This document shows positions 49,601 through 60,515 of a DNA stretch of 64,000 nt, one piece after another. The position numbers and the translations under genes were made by a program. Numbering within the stretch: the stretch's first letter is position 1; each line of letters opens with the position of its first letter. Under the pieces are notes generated by a model. It worked only from the letters and a program-made list of their open reading frames with translations. It was not told where the DNA came from and did no database searches. The DNA is from Synchiropus splendidus. Taxonomy: Eukaryota > Chordata > Actinopteri > Syngnathiformes > Callionymidae. The DNA is taken from assembly GCF_027744825.2 (NCBI RefSeq), contig NC_071342.1:22846001-22910000 (forward strand). The letters run 5' to 3'.

Positions 49601-52600
49601 TCACCTGCTATCTAGCTGGCATTTGAGTTCCCTTTGAGCTGGCGAGTCCACCGCCGTCCTCACGAGATGAAGCTGCCTCACAACTCAAGTGTCCTTCTGC
49701 GCCTCCACTTGAAACTGTAACATTTGCTTATCGTCTAGCATTTACTCACCTTTTCATCTTGTTAGCGGCAAATAGACCGGCCAGCGAGTTTGTGAGTGTA
49801 CAATGGTATAGGACGAGGTTGGAAAGAACATCCAGCCTGATGAAGTCATCCTCATCCCTTGGTCCTGTTGAGCCTTGTTGTGTCGTGCGCATGTTGGTCA
49901 TGGAGCTCAGAAAGTTACACGTAGTTTGTAGAACCAAATATGGATGTGAAAATCTCATTTGTGCTCAAAACCGTCCCTCCTGTTGAGACTCTCTAAGCCA
50001 GCCCTGGGCAAAGTGCGGCCCGGGGGCCAAATGCGGCCCTTTGACTGTATTTATGTGGCCCTCCTGGAGTCAGAGTAAAACTATAAGACTGACATCGTTG
50101 TTGTCTCTGACATTTTTGTCTTGTGCATTGTTTTTTTGTTCATTATGATGCAACTGAAACATAACTTTCTCGTTTGATTCTTTTTCTTAACTTTCCGTCT
50201 TTTCTGTTGGCTATTTTAGGAATATTTCTTGTCCCTTAAAATACATCAGAATTGAAAGTCATTTGAAAATGTGTGAGACACATCCGAATCTTTAAAAGGC
50301 ATGTGGTTTTTTCATTTTCTGTGCATTTTAAAAGTGTATTTTCATAATTGCACATGATGTCATCACTTGATTTTTATTTTGAACCTCCTTTCTTTGGTTT
50401 TGACGGCCCCGCTCAACGGTCACAATATACAACCAGGTCCCATAGGAAATTCAATTACCCACCTCTGCTGTAAGCCATGACTCAATAGAGCGTTTTAGCG
50501 ATAAAGATTCTTCAGCAAAACTGGTTTGTTCTCATAACCTAAATAAATATCGTCCTGTCAAAAGACCTGATGATGCTTGGAACACATTCTTACTCTTGAG
50601 GTGTCGCACTGGTGACTGTCAAGAGTTGGAATGTTCGTTTTTTTTCTACCTCTTGAGTACTCACTTGATACATAAAATTTCAATTCCAGATCATTCTGAA
50701 CTTTGATTTCTAATGCTCCACAGTCCAAACTAAAACAAACCACTCTCTCAGCTTTAGATGTGTAATACATTTACAAAAGTGAGAAATAAAACACAACACT
50801 CTCTACTCTCTAGTTTACAATGTTTGTAATAATTTAACAAAGTCTGAAAATAAAAATTTAATAAACTGAAGTACAAAATAAGTTAAACTCTTAACTCTCG
50901 CTGAGCTTCATGCAGAGGTCAAAATTAAAACGTAAATTTATAACAGAGCTTTAACTTTTTCAGCTGCTTAACTCATTCAAACTGTTTTCCGAACGTCCTC
51001 TTCCAAAGTTTGCCAAACCGCGGTGGTATAGTGCCATCTAGTGGTAATTTTTTCATTGTCTTGAGTATCGGTGGCTGGTATCGACAGCCTTCTTGAGTAC
51101 TGAGTACATGGAAAATACTGGTATCAGCCCCATACGATACCTAGTATCGGTACTCGCGAATCAAGAGGACGTCTAGAAGTTGGCCTTCGGAGTTCACTTG
51201 AATCATATGTTACTTCCTGCGGCATTTCCTCATTCTGTTCAAACAGGTTCAGATGCGGTCATAGGTTGACTTAAGCTCTTACCCTACAAATACGCGGACA
51301 GTCTTTCCACAAAATGTATTCTGATCAAAGATTTAACCATGTTTGCAAGAGGCTGTCTGGTTCCACTGCAGATTTAGATTCAATTCTGTTGAATATCCGA
51401 CAATTCAAGAGTGAAGGGGAGGCTTTGATGCTGGGATCGTAGCGAGGTGCAGCGTCTCTGATGGTGAGAAGATGGTGTCTACAGTGAGATCTTTGTGGTG
51501 TATATCTCTGCCTGAAGAGGTGGTTGTGCTACTCTTTTCTACTGTTGAGTGAAGCCAGTGAAAATGCACATTTTCCATCAGAAAACTCAGTTTGTGTTGG
51601 ACGCTGTTGGGAGCAGTGGGTAGCGCTGTTGAAAGGTTGAGTTGTGCTGCGCTCTCGAGGCAGATGTGAAGTCAACATGAGGGGTGTTGAGTCCTTTGTC
51701 TTGTCAAAGGCTAATGGAAGCGCGTGAGGAACTTCCAGTGTCAGAGGAGAGGACGACCTCACAGGATAGAGACAGAAGCTTGGAATGCCATGGCCACAAC
51801 AACAACTGCTCAACACATGAAGGAAGTGCAGGTGAAACTGCAATGAGACCGATTGACTTGATCCATCTTCGTGTGTTGATTATGTGCATCCCATTTGTCA
51901 AAGCTCTTGTCAAGCGTGAGATTCTGCTCTCTCATTTCCCTGTAGTCATGAGGTGGATTTCAGGCTGCAACGTGTCCAGCTGTCCCACGCTTGCCACCCT
52001 CCCTCCTCTGTCACCTGCCTCTCTGGCCTCAGGTTTGTTTGATCTGTCCACCGCTGCTGTTCCTTCCACATTCACCGCAGCCCACACACCGTCACTGCAT
52101 CAACTTCCTTCCTGCGTCGCCGGGTTTTATCTCTCTCAACGTGGTTGCCGAAACAAGAGCGGTGGCTCATGTAAATGGAGTCAGTTCCCACTTTGATCGG
52201 TGATCTGTCATTTTGTCGTCTCATACTCATTATATCTGAAGAAATATGATTTGATTCTGAGTTAGTCACGTACTTGATGTTCCCACAGTCGCTGTGTCTT
52301 AGGTCTTTTCTGTTCACGTGATGATCGGTGCTAAAGATAATTCAACAGCCTGCTGCTTTAAGAACGTGTGTGAATATACTTGAGCCGTGACAAGTGGAAA
52401 ACATTGTGCCTTATTTTACTTTCCGTTATTTATTGGCCCAAGTGATGAGCCGTTGTGTGGGATGGGTATTATTTTTTTGAATGATTTTTTCAAAGCACAG
52501 AGATGAACGTGTGTAGGAAAGGTCGGGTTGACAAAGCTTGGTCTCGCTTTGTTTTCCTAGTGACAGAAAATACTGTTAGTTAGTGCTCAGGTACGCGCCG

Positions 52601-54588
52601 GTGTCACCACCTGTGTGAATGTGCAGTGGACGGCTTGGACACACGCGAGTCACTATCAGTCTGAAGCCTGTTTGATCAACACCACACGCCCTTTACTGTG
52701 GAAGTGTGGAAATCAATTGAAGTTTATTCCACATGGCATCACAGTCTAAACCCCTTTTTACGAACACATATAGGCAACGGGCCAGATATGGCCCCCGGGC
52801 CGCACTTCTTCTCCTGTGTGGTGCTGTGTGAGATCAGCTGTGGGGTTTCATCTCATCTTCCACAGGAACATTGGGAAAAGCGTTGCAGTTTCCCTTCTTG
52901 GTCTTGGTCTGAAAGTGTTGGTTTCAAGGTGAGTTTGTCTGAGGGTCACAGAGATCACAAGCTCCAGGTTGTGCGTCGGAGTGTGAAGACCGTTGTGTTC
53001 TGTCCAGCGTGACCACGATGAAAGCCGGAAAACTGCGCCGCAGCTTTTCTGTCATTTCCCCGTATTAACCTTTCATGTTGCTCAGATAAAACGTCTCTCC
53101 GACGGCTGCTTGTCTCCGAGGCCAGCGGCCCAGCGCTGCCTGTTGTTCAGTCGATGTTAATGACGTTAGAGCTCAGCAGAGACAAAGCTCCTCTGCAAAA
53201 AAATTTAAGCCTGCAATTTGGAAGAAGCCTCACGGCGATGCGGCCGTAAAGAGCCAGAGCCAGCGCCAGCGCCGGCCCGCTTCATTTGTCACGTGAGCTC
53301 AGCTGCTGGAGAGAGCAGACGCTCAGGTGGGCGGGGTGGACCTGTTTGGACCTCGGTCCGTGGATCACTGAGAAACCAGGGTGGACAGCAAGCTTGGAAG
53401 CAATGCCGTGCTAATGGCCACGTTCGAGAGTCGAGTTATTAACTCTGCATAATTGCTTCAACGGAGACAAAAGCTGGAGTGAGACCTTCACAGTCAATGT
53501 GTCACCTTTCAATGAGAACGAAAGTTGATTTTGCGTGGTGTTGAAGGGATCGATTATTTCATGGTACGGTTTTCTGCATGTGTTGGAGCCAATGTCAGGA
53601 AATGCCTCAAGTCTGACTTTGACTCTCATTCTACAGGGAACCTTTGATCATGACACTGGTCGACTCTGAGTCTCTGGATCCCTGTTTCTTTGATGAGATG
53701 GAGTGGCCCTCATAGGTTCTCTGACGCACTCGTCTGCCTTGGTTCACATCAACACATGCAGCTCTCCCGCTGCCAAGGTGAAAACAGTTGGATATTGGAC
53801 AGAGCTCCGCTCCGGTCTTGGCGGCGGCGGCGTCCTCTTCCGTGTCCCCATTAGGCTTCACTGATCGTGGACACACTCTCACAGGCAGTGCTAATGCTAC
53901 GAGCCGCCATCAGTTAGGGACTGCTGTTGGTTTGGTTTGGTTGGACGCTCCAGGGATGTTTGTATGAGCTGTGTTGTTGTAGCAAGGCTTGAGCTGTGTT
54001 CCGTTTGGGGGTGTCTCCAACCCCTGACCTCAAGTAGTTCATACTGATTCAGTCACCTAGTTATGTTGATGCCTTGTGCTTTCTTCCTCTCCGAGTGTCC
54101 CAGGATACCTGTGACAGAGATTTCTTCTCAGAGGTCACATGACCCCGGCGAAGCCGCGGCTGCCCCTGCTCTTAATCTTCAGCGAGAGGTTTGCAGCCAC
54201 ACAGCTGTGGCTGAAGAGCCGGAGAGTCCCATCATGCCGGCTCCCGTGTGTGATTAGGTCCCAGCGGTGATGTGCCTGCACATAGATTGTCGGGTTTAGG
54301 AGACGGACCGCGCCTCCACTTGTGCAGATCCTGCTGGGGAACAGCTGCCCCCGGCTCACGGCCGCGGCGCTGTCAGCGACACATTGATCATGACATGCTC
54401 ATTTAGGCCTAAATAAATAGATCCATAACGTGCCAGTGTGAAATCTCAGCGCTTATGCAGAAAATCAATGAGTGCTGCAGCGTTGGTGAGCAGAGGAGCG
54501 GAGCTGGGTGAAGTCCGCTGCTGGAAACAACACACACTGCTGTTGGGGAAAAAGAAAATATCAATATAATATAATTCTAATCTCTCTC

Positions 54589-54638
<50 letters not shown>

Positions 54639-57600
54639 CACACACACAACAAAAATGGGTGAAAATATTTAATTTTATTTAATTTTAATAAAATTTTAAC
54701 TCTCCAGACAACAGGGAACCTTTGTCAGTGCAGGAGTTCCTGCTCCACTGATCCCACTGATGCACAAGACACGTGGCAGCTAGGATGAGAACAACAACAA
54801 CAAACATGGAGGAATGTGTTACTTGGACTCATGGGGCGCAAGTTTCATTTTAAGACAAATATTTTCAAGACGTTGAAAGAGCTTTAGTTTAAATAAGGTG
54901 ATATAAAAACTTGAATATAGCTACCATGGTGATTTATTGTGCTATTGTCAAACTGATGCAGTTGTTTAAATGTATGTATGGGTCCATCATCTGATTCAGT
55001 AATGTACCAAATTCATTCAAATTGAAAAATGTGTCTTCTTGTGGCAAATATTCTCATATATATGTCTCATGGAATTACATTTAAAAGGTCAGTCAAAGAG
55101 GTTCCCGATCCCTGGGCTGAAATGTCCTCACAAGAAGGCGGCCTGTCAAGACGTGGTCCTCACAAGTATGGCAAAACACACACTTCAACCTACTCGGCAG
55201 AGCTTCTGCTCTAACTTGATCACGACTTCCACCGGAAACACAACCGATGACCGCGGTGGAAATGACGGTTGTTTGTCTCTGTCCGCTCCCATCGTGTTGG
55301 TCGACTCCTGTCTTAGAGTGAAAAACACCTGTTCGAGGAATCCCGCCCCCCGCTGTGCTCTGGGTCTGACAACACCACACATCACAGCGGGATTAAATCA
55401 GCCGCACCGGCATTGAGCGTCAAACCTCTCCCTACTGTACGAGTCGCTTGATGGACGACCTGTCGCCGCTTGAGCAGGTCACCTCTGCATCACTGGCGTG
55501 ACGTGGGTGATGTGTGACTCGTGAGCCGTTATGAAGGCAGAGGGCTTAATTGCAGCACTTTCCTTTTGCTCGCACTTGTCATCCTCCCAGACACAGAAGC
55601 AGTGGATGCTTTCTGTTGCTGGAGTGGCTTTTCTGCTCTGCGTTTGTCGTGCTTCGTCCTGCTGAGGAGGGTCTCGATAAGCATAAGGAACCAAACCTGT
55701 CAGAAGACAGAATGATGGAATAGACCAGAGGTGGCCGACCAGACACAGGCTAAGAGTTTTACTGTGTTGCTGAGCAGAGCCACATGCTACAAACATGTCA
55801 GGCTGTGAGGCTTCACATCCCTGTGTGTCACAAGGTTGCTGGTTCACGTCCGGCGTATGTCTCTTGTGCATGTATATTTAAAATCCATACATTTTACCGT
55901 GTTCCTCCTGGAAATATCAAGCAGTGTAGATAAAAATGTGTGCCATTTATTTGAGCTCTTGAGACCTTCTGGTTCAACTCAACTGTCAGTGGAGTGAGAA
56001 CAGCTATTCTCAGCTTTACTGTGTGTCAGGTCAATACTTGACTGTGGTCACACGACCGTCTTTGTTAGCTTTGTTAGCATTGTTCAGTTGGAGTCTCTGG
56101 TCTTTAGCGTTTGCTGTGTTTATTTACAAGACCTTTTGGATAATCTTTTATTTTCTTTGCCCTCAACAGACCGAGGTCTTTAAGGGATCCTGCGGCCACG
56201 TGGGCATGACCTTCCGCCACGTGCCTGCCAGCGAAGGGGATGTTGTCCACGTGAGCATCGAGACGGTGACGCCTAACTCCCCCGCAGCTTTGGCTGATCT
56301 GCAGCGAGGCGATCGACTCATCGCCATCGGAGGTGAGTCAGATCTTGTAGGAACTCTCTCATAGTTTTAACTGCAACTAAACGTGTGTGTTCCAGGTATC
56401 AAAGTGACGTCATCGGTTCAAGTGCCCAAACTGTTGAAGCAGGCTGGCGACCGAGTGGTGGTGCTTTATGAAAGACCTGTGCGCCACCAGAACCCTACTT
56501 TCGGCACCTTGGGAACTTTGCAGGAGGGCTTTGGGCAGATGGAGGAAACAGGCTTCGTACCTCCGCCTGGGGGATATGAGGAGGACCCCGCCCCAATCAC
56601 CACCCTGACAGACATGACAGACAGCAAAGACATGGACTCTGAGTTTGAAGAGTTAATTGTTGAATCCAAACCCAGCCAACCTGGTGGCCTCAATAGTACT
56701 GTGAATGCCGCCGACGGCAAGGACGATAACCTGCTTACGGTAAACCAAAGCCCCAAAAGGACTGTGGCCAACTTGGCCTCGAAGCCCCTTGGTACCATAT
56801 CACCCATTTTGAATCGCAAGTTAAACCTGGTAGGTCTCCAGTCGCCGCTCAAGCCCCAGCCCAAAGAGTCACCCAAACCCTCCCCTCAGAAGACATGTTC
56901 TGAGGCAGGGGAAGGTTTGCAACGCCCATCCATTCCTCCACCGCCTCCCCCCTCCCGCCCACCCGTGCCACCCAGACCGCAGATCAAGTTGACGTCAGCG
57001 GGTTCGGAAAGCAATCTTTGGGAAGGATCAGAATACAGTACGTCCGCTAACACTTTGGTCACCCCTGTGATGACCTCGGTCACGGCCGTTGAAAAGTCTC
57101 CAGAGAAAGCGCCGCTCAGTGGCCCTGTAGATGACAAGGCCGCAGTGGAAAAGGCGAACATGAAACAGGGTGAGGCCAAGCAGCTGACCAAGCCTGTGGA
57201 GTCCAGTGAAGAGCTTACAGGGTCTTCCACGGTGGCAAGCAGCGGTAAGGTCGAGGCAGCAAAGGAAAAGGTCTCCGAGATCCCCTGCAGTGCACGAGAC
57301 AGTTTGGAGGAGCAAGGTCTCTGGGAGTCCTCAGAGATCTTGTTTCGCAATCAAACCGGACGCTGGTCCAAGGCGTCCGTGGTCTTTGAGGTGGAGAGTA
57401 ACTACAAGTACCTTAATGTGGCCCTTTGGTGCAAAGATCCCTTCAAGCTGGGGAGTTTGTTGTGCCTGGGTCATGTCAGTCTTCAGCTGGAGCATGTTGC
57501 CCTGGAATGTATGGCCACGTCGTCGGCTGAGTACCAGAGCACCTTCAGGCTGGGGCCTCCTGAGCCGAGAGCCAACGTGAGCCGCACCGCCCTGCGAAGC

Positions 57601-58752
57601 CTGAGCACCCACAAAGGCTTTAACGAGAAGCTTTGCTACGGGGACGTGACGCTAAACTTCTGCTACCTGGCTGACAGTGAGCCTGAATGTCTCGGAGCAC
57701 AGGTGGAAAGGGAGCGGGAGGGGAGTCTCTATGACGAAGATCTGAGGGAGAGGGAGAAGGACAATGTCCCCGCAGCGCCACGTGACGACCTGGCATACGG
57801 TGCCATGCAGCTGGTGGAAGTTCGACACAACTTTCAGGACACCCAGTTCCAAAATCCAACCTGGTGCGAGTACTGCAAGAAGAAGGTGTGGACCAAGGCA
57901 GCGTCCCAGTGTATGATCTGTGCCTATGTGTGCCACAAGAAATGCCAGGACAAGTGCCTTGCCGAAAATCCCTTTTGCGTGGCTGCAACCGAACGACGTG
58001 GAGCTGATCCTGAGGCGAAATCCACCATCAACCGGGCCACTACTGGCTTGACTCGGCATATCATCAACACCAGCTCACGTCTTCTCAACCTCCGCCAGGT
58101 CCCCAAGACCAGACTGGTGGAGCAGGTGGTTGACGCCGTTCCCGGGACTGTGGAACCCTCACCCAAACATACGCCTAACACATCCGACAATGAGAGCAGC
58201 GACACTGAGACCTACACCAGTGGTGCCAGCCCCTCAAAGAAGCCCACCGGCTCCAGTGGCAGCAGCAAACTGGTCCGAAAGGAGGGAGGTCTGGACGACA
58301 GCGTCTTCATCGCTGTGAAGGAGATCGGCCGCGACCTGTACAGAGGGCTGCCCACAGATGAGCGCTCCCAGAAGCTGGAGCTGATGCTGGACAAGCTGCA
58401 GCAGGAGATTGACCAGGAGCTGGAACACAACAACGCACTTCTGCTGGAAGAGAGGGAGGCGACGGATGCCAGACACAAAGCCCTGATCGGCACCGCCCTG
58501 GCCAAGTCCGGGGAGAGACTCCAGGCCCTCACGCTGCTCATGATCCACTACCGTGCAGGCATCGAAGACCTGGAGTCCGTCGAGAGCACCTCGCCATCAG
58601 AGCAGCAGGGCTTCAAGGGCAAAGGCGACGGCCTGGAGGAAGAGGCCTTGATGGGGACGGAGGTGTACGACAGCGACATCTGCAGTCCCGTGGACGTCCA
58701 GCTGCTGGATGACATCACCGAAGAGCAAATCTGCGTGGAAGCGCTTCACTAG
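33339..58752 (+). CDS. pdzd8: PDZ domain-containing protein 8 (complete, 5 coding exons)
   Basis: PDZD8 is an ER-anchored lipid-transfer and tethering protein at ER-mitochondria and ER-late endosome contacts. Exons: 33339-34201, 39224-39349, 43112-43214, 56170-56332, 56396-58752; about 1203 residues (human 1154). The N-terminal membrane anchor (LILISAFSGALLTLLLQFLL) is followed by the SMP lipid-binding domain (about 95-300, including ELRDTPLVRHWLTKKIKVEF and LNLEVDMEYSGGFHLAIDVD). The PDZ domain (about 365-450) has SPAALADLQRGDRLIAIGG. A proline-rich stretch lies near 600 (PPPPPPSRPPVPPRP), a C2-like region near 730-830, and a C1 zinc finger at about 896-945 (HNFQDTQFQNPTWCEYC to CHKKCQDKC). 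A C-terminal coiled coil starts near 1077 (LELMLDKLQQEIDQELEHNN). Introns 1-3 are 5, 3.8 and 13 kb; the last is 63 bp. Convergent with slc18a2. Confidence 0.97.
34169..35577 (+). repeat. Minisatellite derived from pdzd8 exon 1 end and splice donor
   Basis: Tandem repeat with a period of about 112 bp. The first unit includes the last about 30 bases of pdzd8 exon 1 and its donor (CTACAAGATCAG|gtaccg, 34201/34202). Units start with GAAGCACACGCTG at about 34284, 34397, 34508, 34620, 34732, 34844, 34956, 35068 and 35180, with a degenerate unit near 35408. The last part is interrupted by a TCAGTGCTGTATAAAACTTTTAA spacer, present twice. Confidence 0.93.
36117..36188. repeat. (CA)n microsatellite
   Basis: Uninterrupted CA tract at 36117-36152, followed after 20 bases by a second short tract. 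Shorter CA tracts also lie near 35853-35872 and 35925-35934. Confidence 0.95.
36388..36560 (-). mobile_element. Probable retroelement 3' tail
   Basis: A GACTTA triplet repeat leads into CTTTCTTTATTGTCATTGCACAAAAACATATCAC, then GGCAACGAAATTTCGGTC. I recognise this as the tail of a common fish LINE/SINE inserted in reverse. The body may extend to about 37030 (GTCTGGGTTGGATGGGTGCTGTCAGGC on minus), but the coding remnants are too poor to classify. Confidence 0.4.
38511..38733. mobile_element. Short inverted-repeat element
   Basis: Begins AGTAGGGATGGGCCATA and ends with the complement of AGCAGGGATGGGTGATATGG, so it has imperfect terminal inverted repeats. Its right part matches 10313-10462 in the exo1 intron. 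Flanks share TGGAGA. The class is uncertain. Confidence 0.55.
39710..40206. mobile_element. hAT-like element, family 2, internally deleted copy
   Basis: A 497-bp copy of the 28863-29882 element with the same ends (CAGGCTTTTAGCTAG ... CTAGCTAAAAGCCTG). The sequence jumps from CATCTGACTCAA to TTCCATGCCGTGAG, missing about 520 bp of the long copy's interior. Flanks ACCGCAGC and ACTACAGC match at 6/8. Confidence 0.8.
40653..41121. mobile_element. hAT-like element, family 3, nested copy
   Basis: Begins CAGACCTGTGCAAAGTGCAGCCCGGGGG and ends TTGCCCATCCCTG. Flanked by CCATAACC (40645-40652) and CCATCACC (41122-41129). Homologous to 49999-50470. The flanking sequence on both sides belongs to the dispersed CCATCACCC repeat, which this element interrupts. 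Confidence 0.78.
41556..41657. repeat. (TG)n/(CGTG)n microsatellite
   Basis: About 100 bp of almost perfectly alternating purine-pyrimidine sequence, with GTGT at both ends and CGTGCGTG in the middle. Confidence 0.95.
42234..42248 (+). promoter_or_regulatory. CTCF-type motif
   Basis: CCAGCAGAGGGCGCT fits the core CTCF consensus CCASYAGRKGGCRSY at every position. Intron 2 of pdzd8. Confidence 0.5.
42588..42602 (+). promoter_or_regulatory. CTCF-type motif
   Basis: CCAGCAGGGGGCGCT is a perfect match to the core CTCF consensus, in a locally GC-rich stretch of pdzd8 intron 2. Confidence 0.55.
42955..42969 (+). promoter_or_regulatory. CTCF-type motif
   Basis: CCAGCAGAGGGCAGC, a perfect match to the core consensus, in pdzd8 intron 2 about 140 bp before exon 3. 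Confidence 0.5.
44265..44365. promoter_or_regulatory. Candidate conserved non-coding element
   Basis: Complex, non-repetitive sequence rich in homeodomain-type words (CCTAATGAG, GCTAATTACC, CTAATCACTGC). This texture is typical of vertebrate developmental enhancers. No cross-species comparison was possible, so conservation is a guess. Confidence 0.3.
44433..44447 (+). promoter_or_regulatory. CTCF-type motif
   Basis: CCAGCAGAGGGCAGC, a perfect match to the core consensus, in pdzd8 intron 3. Confidence 0.5.
44550..46470. other. pdzd8 intron 3, stretch without recognised gene
   Basis: Unique-looking intronic sequence. Only short chance open frames were seen on both strands, none with splice-linked homology. 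Confidence 0.5.
46544..46597. repeat. (CA)n microsatellite
   Basis: About 27 uninterrupted CA units, with further CA tracts at 46679-46706. Confidence 0.97.
47180..47345. promoter_or_regulatory. Candidate conserved non-coding element
   Basis: Non-repetitive stretch with CTGATCAATTTAACTC, GCGGCCGCCG, CATTACCGATTC, TTTCATTTGCGCTGATCCAA and CGGCCGCTCATTAGC, an unusual mix of CpG-rich and homeodomain-like words. It is not a repeat seen elsewhere in the window. Regulatory function is inferred only. Confidence 0.35.
47585..47599 (+). promoter_or_regulatory. CTCF-type motif
   Basis: CCAGCAGGTGGCAGC, a perfect match to the core consensus, in pdzd8 intron 3. Confidence 0.5.
49999..50470. mobile_element. 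hAT-like element, family 3
   Basis: A 472-bp element beginning CAGCCCTGGGCAAAGTGCGGCCCGGGGGCC and ending ATTACCCACCTCTGCTG. Flanked by a short TAAGCC match on both sides. Homologous to 40653-41121 over nearly the full length. No coding capacity. Confidence 0.75.
51030..51044 (-). promoter_or_regulatory. CTCF-type motif, opposite orientation
   Basis: On the minus strand CCACTAGATGGCACT fits the core CTCF consensus at every position. It faces the plus-oriented motifs at 42.2-47.6 kb. Confidence 0.5.
51100..53630. other. pdzd8 intron 3, stretch without recognised gene
   Basis: Mixed intronic sequence. The longest open frames (51684-52196 plus, 51529-51843 minus) lack homology and splice context. 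Near 52780-52805 there is a GGCCAGATATGGCCCCCGGGCCGC fragment like a hAT element end. Confidence 0.45.
53635..53921. repeat. Interspersed repeat, copy 2
   Basis: Close copy of 9623-9890 in the same orientation, with a 20-base extra stretch (CAGAGCTCCGCTCCGGTCTT) in the middle. Confidence 0.8.
54355..54475. promoter_or_regulatory. Candidate conserved non-coding element
   Basis: Non-repetitive stretch with GACACATTGATCATGACATG, CTCATTTAGGCCTAAATAAATAG and GCGCTTATGCAGAAAATCAATG; it includes MEF2/homeodomain-like AT-rich words. Regulatory role inferred only. Confidence 0.3.
54581..54649. repeat. Compound (TC)n(TA)n(CA)n microsatellite
   Basis: Three dinucleotide tracts in direct succession. 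Confidence 0.97.
54698..54966. repeat. Interspersed repeat, copy related to 545-905
   Basis: Both modules of the 545-905 repeat in the same order and orientation, brought closer together. The second module continues as TTTATTGTGCTATTGTCAAAC, shared with the 32.3-kb copy. Confidence 0.75.
55735..55955 (+). mobile_element. Interspersed element related to 27465-27712
   Basis: Starts near CCAGAGGTGGCCGACC and shares CTACAAACATGTCAGGCTGTGAGGCTTCA with the 27-kb copy in opposite orientation. It keeps a B-box-like GGTTCACGTCC and the tail GTATGTCTCTTGTGCATG, but lacks the A-box-like segment. Confidence 0.5.
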
Positions 58753-60515
58753 ATGCGAGCGCCGAGGAAGTGGCGAGGGCACTCGCCTCCCTCTCGAGTC
58801 GTGGTTCCACCATCATCTTCTTCCGGACATTGGGGATGTATTTTTTAAAGTAATGTGTCATTGTTATTCATTTTTATTTAAAATCAAGGGGAAATGTCAG
58901 AGTTCATGTCATGATGTGAGCAACTCGATGCCATGTCCTTTTGTGGGGTTTGTAAGGGAAACTTGGATGTACTGTTTTTACCCTCCATGGTGAAGAGTCT
59001 CCGTTGCTGAGGTCACTGGTTCAGATGAATGAAGGCAACGTGTTATATTCTCAGTCAAATTGTTGTTGTTTTTTGTCCTGAAGCACTTTAATGCCGTTTT
59101 AGACCTTGCAGACCTTAGCAGCTCCTCAACCACCCGCTCTTTTGTTTGCGTTCCGTAGGCCAAATAACCACGTGTCGGACTTCTGTTGAGTCTCATCCCT
59201 CTGTGGTTTTAGTTCACGCGATATTATTCCGTCACATTCCTGAGCGAATGAAAACATTTCACCCACCCTCCTGCCTTCCCTCAAGGTGTTCACCACCTGT
59301 CTCTATCTTTCATTGACAATCGCTCCACAGCCTGCGCTCGCTCTAGACCTCAGTGTTCAGCAGTGGTTAACTCTAAACTCAATTTGTTTTGCTCAGCAAA
59401 TTCAAATATTGATCCTGCTTTTGATGTTGAACGGCCAAGTCACTGAAGTGACGTGATTTGTGACAGAAGCTTCCTTCCTCCTCAATGGGTCTGAGCCGTT
59501 TTTTTTCCAACCAGCCGGAGTCGGAAATGAAATTCTGACGGCACTTGAACACATCACCTCTGGTAGACACCGGAGAACAAGTGACAGGTGGCGAGCAAAC
59601 ATGGCGAGACTCCCAGAGGTGTGTTTTCATTCACTCAGAAATCAGCTTTGAAGAGATGTGGAAATGGTTTACAAGTCCGGACGAATGTTACTCTGGCTGG
59701 AGGAACCTCTCGTCTCTCGCCCTTTGGTGACAACACTGCTGCAATCCCCAATGTCGCCTGTGCCCTGATGAATGTATGGGATCTCTCTCCGTCCGTGCTG
59801 CTCTGTCCATTCAAGTCCTAACTTCTCCTACAGTCCCAGACGCTCATCATCTCGGTGGTCTTCAGTTCGACTCAACCACGTTCTGCGACGATATTTCCTT
59901 CGTCGTCATTGCGAGGAAACATCTTAGATTGAGGAGTCAGCAGTTGCTGGTGTCTTGGTCGAGCTCATGATCTCAGATTGACGCGGTTCACGTTTTTGTC
60001 TTGCATGTCCACAATGAAATGGGTTTCTCTCTCACACACCTCCAGATGCTTGTAGAAGACGTGGAAGCCTTCCTCACGTTCATACACAGTCTATACATTG
60101 GTCTGTGTGGGTGCCGAGTCAGCAATTGTTACAATTGGATCAGAATACAGTACGTCCTCTGCTTCTGCTTCTGTACGCGCTCGGCTGCTGCTCGCCGCTT
60201 ACTCCTCCTCCTCCTGAACATCCAGATTTTTGTGCAATATTTTTGTAAGAAACGATGCTGATAATCAGAACTTTTGAGTTGAGAGCGCGCGCGAGTCTCT
60301 GGGGACCAACAAACCCGATACTTGAAAGGTTCTTTTGCTTCTCCTGCTGGTGTTGCTGCTATCGTGACCGTGTTCAGACACCGATGCCCGTCACCCCCAC
60401 TGTTCGGCTGAACCCCCCCCCCCAGAGCTTCTTGCAGGTCAGTGTTGGATTTGTACGTGTGAGAGGCTCGTGTGATGAAGCTTTACTGTACATAAATAAA
60501 TAACTTCAACAAATG
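58753..60515 (+). other. pdzd8: pdzd8 3' UTR
   Basis: No open frame of interest follows the pdzd8 stop. An AATAAA at 60495-60500, inside ATAAATAAATAA, is the best polyadenylation candidate. A C9 run lies at about 60413-60422. The UTR end is inferred. Confidence 0.45.

Noticed and set aside
51529..52203. 170-codon plus frame and 104-codon minus frame in pdzd8 intron 3
   Set aside because: Low-complexity, no homology recognised, no convincing start or splice context.
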